From Adineta vaga (taxonomy: Eukaryota > Rotifera): a stretch of 64,000 bases of DNA. Each line of letters begins with the position of its first letter. The stretch's first letter is position 1. The translations under genes and the position numbers were made by a program. Below, in pieces: positions 36,475 to 49,474 of this stretch. Where the stretch lies: assembly GCA_021613535.1 (NCBI GenBank), contig CP075495.1:13888001-13952000 (forward strand). Direction: 5' to 3'. The notes beneath the pieces are model-generated. The model was not told where the DNA came from, did not search any database, and saw only the letters and a list, made by a program, of their open reading frames with translations.

Positions 36475-38805
36475 TTACAATTCTTTTTCAAAATCATCTT
36501 TCGTATAAACAGAAGAAATATCAATTAAACGTCGTGGTTGAATATAGTCAAGAAATATGAAGATTATATAAGAAAGTATAGCTACAAAACTCATGATAAA
36601 ACCACTAACAAATCCACATTGTTTATATCTAAATAGAATTTTAATTTCAATATAAATCTTTGTTTTTTATTTTTGTTCGGGGGGTTGTTAACAAACCTTT
36701 GAATACGTTCTTTTAAATTTATTTTCTCTTTTGTCATTATATGTTTATAAACAACTTCCGTATTTTCCGTTACATAACGCCATGAATACCAATTTTGAAT
36801 TTTTTCATGCCATTGATTTGCATCAGGTATTTGTCCAAGTTGAATTCGATCGATTGCATTACATAGACCATGAAAAACATCTATTAGATCAATTAGACAA
36901 TAATAAAAAACAAACAAACAAAAAAAACCCGACCATCTATGGTTGCTTCACAGAGAACCATTATATCTGATTGTGTATTTTCCGATGGAAGGACTTCAGG
37001 AATTCCACCAACTTTCGTTGAAACAACAAGTAAACTTGAAAATAAAAAGAAGCAAAACAAAAGACTTTAATCAAGTCATATTTTTCTATTTTGTCGATTC
37101 CTCGAGGATAAAGATAAGTTAATTAGAGCAGTTGGGAATCGATAACTTCTTCTCAAGGTTCTTCAGTCATTATTTTATGATATCTTTTCTATAGAAAGAT
37201 GTTTTCTTCCTACCCACAAGCAGCCGCTTCAACAATTGCCATACAAAATGCTTCAGTTAATGATGTATTCAAAAAAATATGACCACTGTTGAGAAAATCT
37301 CTCATTTTATCATGATTAACTGGACCCTCTGAAGAAGAAAAGAACAAAAAAAAGGAATATTGTTCAATAGATTGTTTATCATATCAACATTTACCTAATG
37401 CAACACGATCTTCAGTGCCTTCACGTTCAATTACTTCTCGAATATCAATTTCTTTTGGTCCATTACCAGCTAAAACATCAACAATATATATCTTCTATTG
37501 ATATAATTAGTTAAACCAACCAATTCTGAACTTAACAGTTGGATATTTTTGAAGTATTTTTGGCAAAATACCAATTAATAAATCAATTCCTTTTCGATAA
37601 ACAAGTCGACTAGCCACAATAATAACAACTAGAAAATCAAGAATCATCCATGTTTATTTATTTTTCTTCTTCTTCTTCTTCTTCTCTCTTCTTTTACTTT
37701 CATCAGCTAACGATGATGATGGACGAAGAGATATATCAGGTAGAAATGCGGACGCATCGACAGCATTCGGAATTACTGATACTTGCGATGATTTTAAATT
37801 AGCACGTAACATTGTGTTTTCTTTACTAAAAGAAAAAACAAAGCACAATAACAATAAAAGATCAAAGAACTCAATTTATGGAATTTCTTCCGGAATAGTT
37901 AATTATTCCTCTAAGTATTTGTTTTTCTCTACATATTTCCGGTTTTTATTAAATAAATCAAAAAGAAAAACGTCTTTTTAACTAATGGAAATGCTGTAGG
38001 TCATCAATCATAACGGGAATTCATTGTTGCTCTTTATTTTCTCACTAGGTAACCTTGAGGAATAAGATCGATGATTATCAAAAATGTCAAAAATTTTCAT
38101 TTTTTCACAAGAGAAATTCGAGAAAAATAAAGATATTAGTATCACTTACCAAGTATGTGATACACATATAACATGATGACAATCAACTAATGAAACTTGA
38201 AGAATTTTATTTGTTAATACTGAACTTAAATCAGCAAAACCAAATAATGAATGATCAGTAAAAACCGTATGAATACCAAGTGTTTTCGCATGATGCATAG
38301 TTTCATGAGCTAATGTTGAAAATGACTAAATCATCAAAGGAAAATCGATCAGATTTCAATAAAATCCTCATTTTTCTACCGAATGTCCATGAACAATAGT
38401 TATTTGTTCTCGAAGTAGAACCGAACGAATTAATGGTATTGTACTGAAAACAGTTGGTAAAATTGTATTATTATAAAAAGGTTTGTAAGGTAAATAATAG
38501 ACCTAATTAGAAAAATAATCGAAATTTTAAATAGAATCTTTGCTTGATGTTTACTTTAAGTCCATTGGTCATATAGCGAACACCTACACGATCATTATAA
38601 GCATGTGTAACAACGATCACTTTGTGATTACGGTCAATTAAACATTGTGATAATTGAAAGATGTGATTTTCTACTCCACCAATTAATGGATAGAAAAAAT
38701 CGGAAACCATACTAAAGGAAAAAGGAACTGAATTTTGAAGAAATAGTTTCTCTTTTTTTTCCTGACAGATATATACCATATATGATGTTTAATGAATGGA
38801 TTCAT
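36475..38805 (-). CDS. piga: PIG-A, GPI-GlcNAc transferase catalytic subunit
   Basis: Eleven frame-checked exons (38805-38777, 38711-38555, 38502-38380, 38325-38150, 37825-37698, 37628-37521, 37469-37395, 37328-37214, 37034-36934, 36880-36697, 36628-36475), 449 residues (human 484). It matches PIG-A throughout: [92 protein letters not shown] (with the GT4 E-x7-E), VGGIPEVLP, and a C-terminal membrane anchor ([20 protein letters not shown]). PIG-A transfers GlcNAc to phosphatidylinositol on the cytosolic ER face, the first step of GPI-anchor synthesis. The first exon has only 29 coding nt; its ATG lies 5 nt after a TTCTAG acceptor. Confidence 0.97.
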
Positions 38806-39750
38806 TTGATCTAGAACTATCAAATATATTTAATTGTCTTCATTGAGATAAGATCTACTATTCATCGTCTTTTTTCTTCTACTTCTGATAAAAAGATCGA
38901 TAAGCGTGTTCTTCGGTTCAATTCGAAATGCAAATATTGAATATTAATAGCCGAAACAACATGAAATAAAAAACAATGTATTTCTTTTCTCAGTGAAGCA
39001 TAACTAATAAATCAATTTGATGTCTTGTAAAGATCAAATAGTCTCATGAGAATCGCAATTGATTTATTTCCATCTAATATATTATTTATTATAATGATAT
39101 ACAATAACTTATGCTTCAATATTAATCTAAAATAAGAAAGAATTCGAATAGATATGTATTTATTCTTTGTAACCTATGACCATCATTTTCTTTTATCATA
39201 TGATTTCTAATAGTTCATTAATCGAATCCAAAGGAGAAAATCTTTTGATCAAATATTCATCCGTTTTCTTGTATGCATATCTTTTGTTTAATGATTAAAA
39301 CAAAAAAGAATGAGAGAAAAACGATAGACTAAAAGATAGTTGACAATGATCAATCAATTTTCTCATTTGACATTTAAGAAAACAAAAAAGAAAGGATTCA
39401 TCACACCGAAGAAAAATACTGCACATAAAAAATAAAAAGATCGAGGGTTTTTTCAATTGAATAGAAAAAGAAAAACGAGATAAACAATGTCACATCACGA
39501 TAGAAGAGAAACGAAATACAATTATATAGATAGTTTTTTTTAGAAAAAAAAAACAACAAAAAAGAGGAAAAATCATCTAAGATTCAGATCGGAATGATAA
39601 TAATATTGAAATGTTTTCTTTTTTGAAACATACAACATAGAAATGAGATACTTTCTCTTCGTTTAAGATACGACGAACAAACATCAAAGGAAAGCATTAA
39701 ATTGGAAAGAAAATGATTTTTTTCGGTTTGCTTGTTTGAGAACAATGAAT
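38806..39750. other. Intergenic, PIG-A promoter side and Rab3 3' side
   Basis: No gene seen. AT-rich, with long A runs near 39536-39565. AATAAA and TTTATT motifs are common and none can be singled out. Confidence 0.5.
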
Positions 39751-41045
39751 TTAACATTGACATTGATTTCCTTTTGCTGGAGAATCAGTAGCGCGAAGTT
39801 TTGTTGTATCTTTGGAATATTTACCAGCTGTATTACTATATGGACTTCCATTAGCATTATTATCATTGCTATCTTCAGATGCATCCGACATTTTCTCTAA
39901 GATAATATCCACTAGTCTGAAAAATTCCATCATTATTCATTTGAATCAAATCAAATCAAATCATTTCTTACCTTTCAAAAACAGCTTTGACATTAACATT
40001 CTCTTTTGCTGAAGTTTCAAAAAATTCCAAACCTAAAATAATAAAAATCAATCAATAGGATTTATCAAGAACTATTGTAAAGCAACACAAAGAAGGTCAT
40101 TAAAAAATTTCTATTCTCAAATGTTAGTACCGAGTTCGTTGGTAAATCTTTTTGCATTTTCTGTCTGAATAACTCTTTCATCTGCCATATCACATTTATT
40201 TCCAACAAGTATCACTGGAGTTTTCTCCCATGAGTGAATCTTTATTTGTAAAACCCTTGAAAATATAATATATATAATACAACACGAAAGCATAATAATC
40301 CCAAATAGATTATATAAAAACAAATATTTAAAGCGTACATCCACAAGAGATTTAAATAAAACTTTACCCAATTGATCAGCAAGACGTTGACCACGTTCTA
40401 GTGTTACAGCTCGATCTTGTTCCAAATCACATTTATTTCCAACAAGAACAACTTGTGCATTATCCCATGAATACATTTTTATTTGTGTACACCTGAAAAT
40501 AAGATTTGCTTGGATGTACGCTTTTCGTTCTTTTTTTTTCTTCTCCTCATTTATTCATCTACAAATTTGATCAATATCATTCATTTCAACTTACCAATCT
40601 TGTACAGCATTGAATGATTCTTCATTTGTAATGTCATACATTAAGATAAAACCCATTGCACCACGATAATATGCAGCTAAAAAGACATAAGATTTATTTG
40701 TGAAGAATGTAATGAATAAATAATCGTTACTTGTAATTGTACGATAACGTTCTTGACCAGCAGTATCCCATATTTGTAGTTTAACACGTTTATCTTGTCG
40801 AAATACGGTTTTAACCTTAAAATCAATTCCAACTGTACTAACAAATGCTGATGTAAATGAATCATCTGCATATCGAAAAAGCTAGAAGAAAACAAAAAAT
40901 AGTTTTCTTTCGATGCTAATTATCTTCATACAAATGATGTTTTTCCAACAGATGAATTTCCAATAATTAGTAATTTGAACATATAATCAAAATTTTGATC
41001 GGCTGCATCTTTTGCATTACCACCAGCAGTATTAGTTTGTGTCAT
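39751..41045 (-). CDS. rab3: Rab3 small GTPase with two alternative fourth exons
   Basis: Constant exons: 41045-40932, 40881-40731, 40676-40595, 40032-39972, 39916-39751. Between them are two 125-nt exons, A (40492-40368) and B (40255-40131), with the same phases; either one gives a 232-residue Rab3. Seen: [58 protein letters not shown] (both A and B), ETSAK and the C-terminal CQC prenylation motif. The effector stretch [10 protein letters not shown] and the CxC end identify Rab3, the synaptic-vesicle Rab that acts through RIM and rabphilin-type effectors in exocytosis. An AG acceptor directly abuts the ATG. Joining A to B would break the frame, so they must be alternatives. Confidence 0.96.
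40131..40255 (-). other. rab3: Rab3 alternative exon 4B
   Basis: 125 nt, acceptor TTTTCAAG|G and donor CTCG|GTACTA. It encodes [20 protein letters not shown] then [21 protein letters not shown]. It keeps the G4 motif NKCD and the DERV found in canonical Rab3, but differs from exon 4A in helix alpha3, strand beta5 and helix alpha4. Confidence 0.9.
40368..40492 (-). other. rab3: Rab3 alternative exon 4A
   Basis: 125 nt, acceptor TTTTCAG|G and donor TTGG|GTAAAG. It encodes [20 protein letters not shown] then [29 protein letters not shown] and ERGQ.L are closer to canonical Rab3 than the exon 4B versions. Same length and same phases as 4B; 112 nt of intron separate the two. Confidence 0.9.
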
Positions 41046-41947
41046 CTAAAAGAAATTGTAAGATTTATTTATAATTATTCAAAAAAAGGAAAACATAATA
41101 CTACTCATATTAAATGAGCAAATTCAAGGGCAATCAATCGAGTTTAAGACAAGATGATGATTGTTGTCGACGATGACGTCGCTACTTGTGTCGTGTTGTC
41201 GTTTTTCTTTTCTTTTTTTTCTCTTTTTTTCTTTTCGAAATTTGATTGGATGTGGTTTTTTTTTACTCTTCGAGCTATAAGATACTAATGCATTTTGACA
41301 AGTCAAATGAACATTCATTCTCTAGAAAAAAACCTAAACAATCCGAACAATCGAAATCACTGTCAACAGAATTGAAAGATTTCGCTCAAACGAACAACAA
41401 AGATATTCATATCGGAAAAAACAAAAAACAATTTTTTTGTCTCTCGCTTTTTTGCTAAACGTGTCACAGCTAGTATAAACAAACTAAGTATTATCAACCG
41501 CGAGGTTATGACATACATTCACACAGTAAACCAATCTATCCGATTGATTACGATGATTAGTTAGTGTTGATAGCTATACAAAAACATATCATATATGAAA
41601 GGCATATGTAGAAGCACTATTATAATTCAATCAAATGATCAATCGACTTGAATTTATTGTTTTATTCGGCATTCACTCAAAAAAGTTCTATTTGTACATA
41701 CGCAAAGATGAACATAAACAAAAAGAGAAGAAGAAGAAGAAAAGATTCACAAGCAAAAAAAAGAAAGCGAAGATTGATTTTGTTTATACAATCAACAAAA
41801 GCACAAGCTCAATCAAACATATGAGAATAGTTCTATATGTAAAGATAATAATAGATAGATGATAACAGAATTTGACATATTTATAAAAACACACATGATA
41901 TCAAGCAGAGGGAAAAAAATGGAAAGAAAAGATTCCTATTTTTTGTG
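41046..41947. other. Intergenic, Rab3 promoter and EPB41L5 3' side
   Basis: No gene seen. Very T-rich runs lie upstream of Rab3 (41200-41270), consistent with a polypyrimidine tract before the ATG-proximal acceptor. The 41635-41862 + strand ORF is Lys-rich low complexity and not accepted. Confidence 0.5.
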
Positions 41948-44900
41948 TTATAATTCTGTTGTTACTGGATGATATGTTGCAGGAAGACCAACAGATGGCG
42001 AAGAACGCTGAGATGTTCGAGGATGAAGATGTGGAATTTGATTAGAAGACGAAAGTTGAATATTTGTTGGTGTCGATTGAACTATCGTTGAAGAAGCATT
42101 TCGAACATTTGATGTGCTTAATGTACGTGTGACAATAACAGGTGCAGGAGAATTTGAAGAATCTAAATAATGTCAAATCGATACACAAATAAATTCAATT
42201 GAATCTTATGTACTTTGATTATTGCTTGAATTTACTGTTGTTGATTCTGTGTAGAAGAAAGTTTCCTGAAAAAAAATAGAAGGACAAATTCAATTATTTC
42301 ATAGACAGGAAAAAAAGAATCGAATTCATGCGTTTCAATAGGTATAAATCTTTCTGTCATGCCACAGCAGAATATGACTCACTTATGAGAATGAATAGAA
42401 TGATTTTTACATGAAGAAACTTTTCTCTTTTTCGCAATTTTTTTTGTTAAATATGATAAATTATCATAATTTGAACAATGATTTTCTTTCGAATTCGAAC
42501 GATAATTCATAATATTATCGTATGATGAATGAGAAATCAAATCAAGGACAAGAGGAAATTTTTCATGTAATGATACTCTATTACTTTGCTATTGAAAAGA
42601 AATTCATATATAAAGTGAAACCTTTTCTATTTCAATCAATCTTAATCATACCTTGACAACATAGGGTGATTGACTATTTGCTAATGTATATCGTGTAGGT
42701 GGACTGTTCACTTTGCCATTTAATGGTGATATAGATGTAGTTAGAGATCTAAAATCGATGAATGAAATTCGATGAAGAGAAAATATAAAATGAATTTTTA
42801 CCCAGTGGATATCGGTTTTTGTGGGGAGATTTGAATTAATAATGGTTGATCATTATTTTCATTGGAGATATCTAAAAAATATGAAATGTTCAAAATATAA
42901 TTCAATCGATAGAAAAAAGTGATTAAAACCTTTGGTAATATTATTATTATTGCTTTCATTCGGAGAGGAAATTGTTTGTTTATGTGAAACTAATGCCGAT
43001 GGTGGTGGTGGTGGTGGTGATGTGTTTTTTTCATCAGCTTTGACTTGTCGAGGAGGAATCGGTGGAGGACGAGGAGGATTAATTCCATTCTTTTTTGATT
43101 CAATATCTAGAGTTCATAAGCAAATATTATTCTTTTTCTGCAAGAGGAAATTTAGAATAATCAATCTCTTCATTATTCAAATACAATAAATGCTGTCAAT
43201 TGCTTTTAATACCATTCTATTGAAAATATTTCGAAAGTTGAGAAGTCCTTTTTTTCTCATAAAATGATTAATGTACCGATTATATTCATAAATCTTTTGA
43301 AAGACAATTGTCATATTTCTTAATCATACAAAGTATTTCCTCGATAAAAATAAGATAAGATCATTTTCAAATAATGAATATATATATATACATATTCATG
43401 AATAGTTGATCGTCAAATCACTAATGGGATTGATATTCTCAAGATACTCATCTAATTTCTGTATTATGATCAATGATAAGATCAAGTTTATCTTGACATA
43501 ACGAAATGATTCTTATAAATAGTTTATTGAATGCAAGATTTCTAAGTACCTTCCGATGTGACATCATTCGTTGAAGCTTGAATAAGATTTTCCAATCGTT
43601 GTGTTGGTGATAGATTTAAAGTTTTCTGTGATGATGAACGTTTATGATTCGTTGTTGATTCAGCATTTTTTCTATTGAAAATAAAAAATAATCAAGTATA
43701 GAACTATAATAAAACGAAAGAAAATTGTTCTTACTCAGGTGATTTTTTTGTTTCATCTAATTTTGTTTCTTGTTCAAATTTCAATTTCTTTAAACGTTCA
43801 TCTTCTTGTTCACGTAGAAGTTCTTGTTCTTGAATTTTCTTTCGTATCGCATATGATGCACGACGAGAAAAACGTTGCGAAGCTTTACGTTCAAAATTCA
43901 TACTTCGACGATTCATATTTCCTAATGTTGCTGCTTGACATTCTGTTCGACCACTGATTATAGACAAAAGAGAGAGAAAAAAATGGTCGTCTTTGTTTTC
44001 TGAAAGATATTTCAAACAAAAAAATATTTACCTAAATCGAAATCTTGAACCTGTACGTGCAAAATTCGATCGTGTACCTTGTTTAACTTTCGCTGCTGAT
44101 GTTGTTCGAAAGAAGATATGATATTCCATAGCACATTTCCAGAAATGTTTACATTGTTTTTCATCATAACAACGAAATAAAAAGACAAAATCACGTTGTA
44201 AAGTTGGATCATTATCATCATCTTCAACAACTACAATTGTTAATTTATTTCGATTGAATTCAATTCGTGTCACTTTAGCCCTGAAGAAAATTGAAAAAGA
44301 AATAGAAATAAAAACATTTACTTGTCTTTTCTTCTTACCAAACAAATAAACCGATTTTGATTTTATTTTCAAAAACAAGAATACCTGTTGGTGTTAAACC
44401 AAGTTTATATTCTAAACCATCTTTACCCATAACTGTATGTAAATCAACACCATACATTTCTAGCCATCGTGCTTTGTTTAAATATTGAACTTCACTATCA
44501 GCTGGTGTTAAACCTCTATTAAAATAAGATACAAAAAGATTTATTATAGAACCAGATATGAAAGATTATATCATACTTGTAGCTTGACCATTTTTTTAAA
44601 AGTTGTTCTTCGAAATCTTCTGTTTGTCTATCACCCGGCAAAAAACGAAATTCCGATATCGTTTCAATTGTATGTTCACTTGGTGTGTAATCACCTAATT
44701 CAGCTAGAACGAAAAAATACAAAAAAAAACGACAATATGATGCATTCTCATTTACATATGTTAATGAATAAATCATTCATTCATTTAAAATCTATGCAAT
44801 TACGTTACCTTGCATAGATAATGCAGCTAATTCAACATCTGGTCCAGATGGACAATCTAATTTGCCTGTTCTAATATCATCTTTAAGTTGTAGTACAAAT

Positions 44901-45800
44901 AAATATCTAAATATAAACAATACAACGATAAATATCAAAGATTTTCATACAATTCTCTTTTGTTCTTCTACCTTGTCAATTCATCGTGAAGATTTTGTGG
45001 ATCGGATGTATAAAATTTGACACGAAATCGAAATGTATACGGTGGTCCGACTGAAAAATCAATATGAAATAAATAAAAAAAAAGTCGATCTTTCTTAAAC
45101 TTACTCTTGGATTGTTTCTTAATAGATTTTGTTGGATCAAGCCATTGCTAAAATATCATGAATAAAAATTACAAAACAAAGTCAAGATTTGTTTCATACT
45201 TTAACATTATGTGTATCGGTAAATTGTAAACCAAAATAATCAGGTTCAATTAATTTTGCATGTGTAATAACTTTATCATATAAACATTTTCCAAGTGCTT
45301 TACGCTAAAAATAAATCCATCAGTATATAATCAAGATTGATGAGATTTCATCTATGGAATATTTAGCATCTACCCACGCCTATATCTTGGAATTCTTTTT
45401 AATCGATTCATTATCACCTAATGATAATGAAGAACAAAATCTTTTCTAAGAGATTCAATAATATCAATGTAAAAATAGACGAATGAAAACAGCTGATATA
45501 TCAATTAAATATGTCTGGTCAGGTCAATTTATTTCAATCTTATCAATTTTAATAGACATTACTTACATCTACTTCGAAATTGACATCTTCACCATCGAGA
45601 AAAACAATCGTACAAACGAGACCATTTTTAATTGGAATTGACTGTTGATGTTTTCCAATTGAATGAATTTTACCATTGGAATTCAATAAATTCGGACGAA
45701 ATTTAGAATTATTGGGATAGATTGTTTCATCATTTAATGTTGTTGCATGATTTTTGGTTTGACGACGGCTGAAAAAACGTATAAATCTAGCCGCTGCCAT
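41948..45800 (-). CDS. epb41l5: EPB41L5 / Yurt FERM-domain protein
   Basis: Multi-exon gene. The start is taken at [17 protein letters not shown] (45800), which aligns with the LSFFRRTLGRR start of EPB41L5; a further in-frame upstream Met is less likely. The FERM domain is clear: [138 protein letters not shown]. It is followed by the FERM-adjacent region ([29 protein letters not shown]), a charged coiled stretch and a Ser/Pro-rich tail (small exons 43600-42160) ending TTEL, the same last four residues as human EPB41L5. The protein negatively regulates apical Crumbs in epithelial polarity. Exact borders of the small tail exons were not all resolved. Confidence 0.92.
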
Positions 45801-46933
45801 AAAATATGTGCCATGTACAGACAGACAGACACGCACAATAGAAATAATGATCTACAATTGAAAAAAAAATGAAAAGTATAAAACAATAGGATGATCAGAG
45901 AGAAAAGTTTCGTAGACGAAGTTCAACGACGCGCGCAACAATGTAAACTAACACATTGTTCATCGGTCAATCATACATGAAGAGAAGAAAAAAGAAATGC
46001 GAGACATTTGTTGTACAGTTAGAAAGAAAGAAAGTGACGACAGAAGAAGACGAAGAAGAAGAAGAAGAAAAATGAGGGAAAGGTGGAGAGAGACAGATGC
46101 CAAGTTAACGAGCCCGAACATATCTTATCAGTAATAAGAAGCTCATTTGATGAAAGAGTATCTGTCATTCTTTTCGTAGAAATATGAATTCATTTTTTTT
46201 CCTCAAGTGTTCAATCAATCGTTTACAATGTCCTTGTTTTAAATAAACTTACGATTATATCGTTGTAAAGTTTATGTCATCGAAAGACAAAACCTTATAC
46301 ACTCGGCTATATACTATTAGACGAGAGTATCTAACTTAATGTGCTAAGCAACCAGAAATGAAGAGAGAAAGAGAATAAGAGAAAGAGAACAACTGCTCTG
46401 GCAAATATCAATCGATCGTTTTCATTTTATTTACCTAAGGAGAAGAGATAAAAGATATATGCAGAAAAAAAAAGAATCAAGATGAATATTCAAACTATGT
46501 TTGTATGATCCACTGTTGATAGATATAGAATAGAATGAAATGAATAACAAAGACTTAAAGAGGACACAAGGGGGAAAAAGTATATGTATACATATATCGA
46601 AATGAACGAACGAACGAACGAACGATGTCGCATTTATTTTTGTCATCTCTTTATTCTTAATGGTCATTCAACTGGTCAAATGATCATTTAGTATTCAGCG
46701 ACATCATTTCAATTTAAAATGTTATTTTTTTAAAAATCTCCTAGTTGTTTTTTATTGATCTTGAAATAAATGAATTCGTCATTACGACGTGTTTTATAAA
46801 CAAAAAAAGCGAGAAACGTACAATAAAAAAAGAGATTAGATAATTAAAAATTATGCTAAGATATCTATACGATGGTAAAAAAACAGATATAGGAAAAAAG
46901 AATATCATTTCATCGCTATGATCATATTGGAAT
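45801..46933. other. Intergenic, EPB41L5 promoter and EF-hand gene 3' side
   Basis: No gene seen. Purine repeats lie near 46035-46070 (GAA)n and a tetranucleotide run (GAAC)n near 46604-46624. The small ORF at 46431-46667 (minus) lacks support. Confidence 0.5.
46604..46624. repeat. (GAAC)n tetranucleotide repeat
   Basis: About five copies of GAAC/ACGA in tandem. Confidence 0.85.
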
Positions 46934-47944
46934 TTAGACTAATGCACGATTAAGATGTGGTTTGTAGTCATCAGATGTTGTGACATATTCAACAAATTTT
47001 TCTTGTGGAACACTAAAAGAGAAAAGAGAATTTATTGCTAAGATTAAAACTTCAGTTAACATACCGGCCACTTCCATCATCGAGTTTGGTCCAGTGTTGT
47101 TCCCATGTTGTTGTAATGGGTTTGGTTGCACCAACTGGAGTTGTTGTTGTTGCTGTTGTTTTTGTTGTATCTTCCCAACTGAAAGAAATATCGTTTTAGA
47201 AAATAATCAGTTAAAAGTTTAAATATGTCATACTTATAAAATCGGTTAAGACGGTTGAAGACTTGTTCACCTTGTTCACGGGTAACATAACCTGAATGGG
47301 AAACGAATATTCTTAATTCTATTCAAATTAGATGTTCTGGTTCATACCTGGTGTTGGATTGTTATGATCCATAACATAGGTTAATCGATCGCGAGGTGTA
47401 ACTGTTGTTGATGTTGATGTTGATGAACCATTTTGATTGATCAATACGTAAGCATTGACGAATTCTATTTGGAATCAAATTATACTAATATGAAAACAAA
47501 ATCAATTTGTTTATTTCTATTTCTTACCTTCGAATGTCAATTTGCCTAAATAAAGAAGACAAAAATTGAGAATTAAAATATTCATTTGAATATAAAACTT
47601 GTCATTTTACCTGAGTTATCACCATCAAAAGCTTTGAAGACACGATCGGAGATTTTTTCCAAATCATGTTCGCTGATGACAGCGGGAACACTGGTACCTG
47701 TTCGTCCACTTGTGTATAATTCTTTGTATAAACGACGGAATTCTTTTTTGTCCATACGGTTATCTTTACCAGTTGTAGCAATAAATTCTTGGTAAAGTTT
47801 TTCAACTGTAGCTCTTGGAATACCTATTTTAATGCGAAAACATCAATAATTCATCAAAAGATGAATTCATCTCTTACCAGTTACATTGCTGAAACGGTCT
47901 AAATCCCATTGGGTGAAGGTTTCTTTTGAATGTGTTTTACCCAT
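46934..47944 (-). CDS. EF-hand protein with N-myristoylation signal
   Basis: Multi-exon gene starting MGKTHSKETFTQWDLDRFSN, with Gly2 and Ser6 as in N-myristoylated neuronal calcium sensor proteins. First exons frame-checked: 47944-47878, 47823-47611, 47545-47528 (18 nt), followed by at least three more down to the stop at 46934. EF-hand segments: IATTGKDNRMDKKEFRRLY, then the canonical loop DGDNSGKLTFEE, then a degenerate WTKLDDGSGRVPQEKFVEY. A Thr/Ser-rich insert (SSTSTSTTVTPRD, KTTATTTTPVGATK) is unusual for the NCS family. It is probably a membrane-linked Ca2+ sensor; assignment to a named member is not possible. Confidence 0.8.
47528..47545 (-). other. 18-nt microexon inside the EF-hand loop
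   Basis: The exon encodes GKLTFE (with split codons), residues 6-11 of the 12-residue Ca2+-binding loop DGDNSGKLTFEE. It is flanked by TTTAG| and |GTAAGA, phase 1 on both sides, so skipping it keeps the frame. Confidence 0.75.
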
Positions 47945-49474
47945 TGTAAGAAATGTAAATAAATAGAAGATAATTTGAAAATAGCGAAATGTATTCGATG
48001 AATAAAAAACATCAGTTTATATAGGCGTGGAATAAAAGGCAACAGAGGTAACTCGGTGTGTTTTTGTTCCTCCATATTCTAGAATGAAGTAGTCATAGGT
48101 TAGCTGCAAAAGAAAGAAAAAAAGAAATGTGAAATAAGTTAACTAAGTACGAAATCATTTCTTTGTTCGTATAAGTATATTCAGTATTTCGATTCGTTTG
48201 TTATCTAGTCCTTTCACCTCGGCAGATACAGATTCGATATCATCATCGTCCTTATTGTAAAAGACGTAATGGCCACATACATGAAATTCATAACGATAAC
48301 CCTCGAGAAAGTACTATACATATTCGATAAGTAACAGAGGCAAAATTTATTAGATGAAAGTTCTTTTTTCACAATGAATTTCATTTTGTTTTTGAACAAA
48401 TTAATTATCTTCATCAAAATTCAAGAAGTAAAAGAGTTTGATTGACTAATGTTACTTCTAGAAAAAAGTATCGTCGATAAATATTGACCAAAGATAAAAA
48501 AAAAGCGTTAGCAATTCTATGCTCTCATATATGATTAGAAGGGCATTCAGTGAAGAAAACATTTGAAACATACTTGAAAACTATAATCGAAAAAAGAAGT
48601 TTAAAGTACAATATAAGATACAATATAGTCACGTGTTTTTACTACTCGTACCTTAAGTTCTTGTTCTTTCTTTTCGTTTTGTCAGTATAGAATATATTCA
48701 GAATTGATACATTGAATTTAACATTATTCATTTATTTTGGTTTAAAATAGCGTCATATGTTGTTTATATAATCATTGAAAATATAGTGCCTGGATTTTTT
48801 TAAAGAAACAAAAATTTTGTCGATATGTTACAATTGACATTCAACTTGAAAAGTTCATTATTAATATTAGAATTATAATCATCGATGAATAAAATGTCCT
48901 TGACATACAAACTGAGAATTTCGATCGTTTCTTTTCTATTCTTCGTGTGAAAAAACAAAATTGTCCGCGCAATTCATGATTCATCAATAAATCGACATCG
49001 AAAACTTATCAACTGATTTAGGAGTCGATCATCTTAGTCCTTTCAACAAAAAAAAGGTTCAAATAGAAATGCTTTTTTTTCTTTGAATGATTAACATTGA
49101 TAACTAAAGAAAGAAGATTTGACTATTATTATCGATGACTAGACGATCTGATCTCTCACATCAGTTAGTGATTTTTCTTTTTTGTCTAATGTTATATGAA
49201 AATGATAATGTCTCGTTTCTATTTTATTGATCTTCGATGATGATGACGACGTTTTACTTGTACAATCAAAGATGAACTTTGTTCAAGTATATGTCGATAG
49301 ACCTTGAAAATAAGATTAACCACCTGGTAAAAGTAAAAAACTTCGACAGACATGAATATGAACTTGAATTTCAAGGTTTTGAATTTGGATGTATCACCGA
49401 TACTCGAAGAAAGAAAAAATTCGAATGATCTCTATTTTATCTAACTACATGCAAACAGTATTCAAGTTTGAATT
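47945..49474. promoter_or_regulatory. Divergent intergenic region, EF-hand gene / EB-module gene
   Basis: 1.5 kb between two divergent starts, expected to hold both promoters. AT-rich with no recognisable element. A 67-codon minus-strand ORF at 48214-48417 is not supported. Confidence 0.4.
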
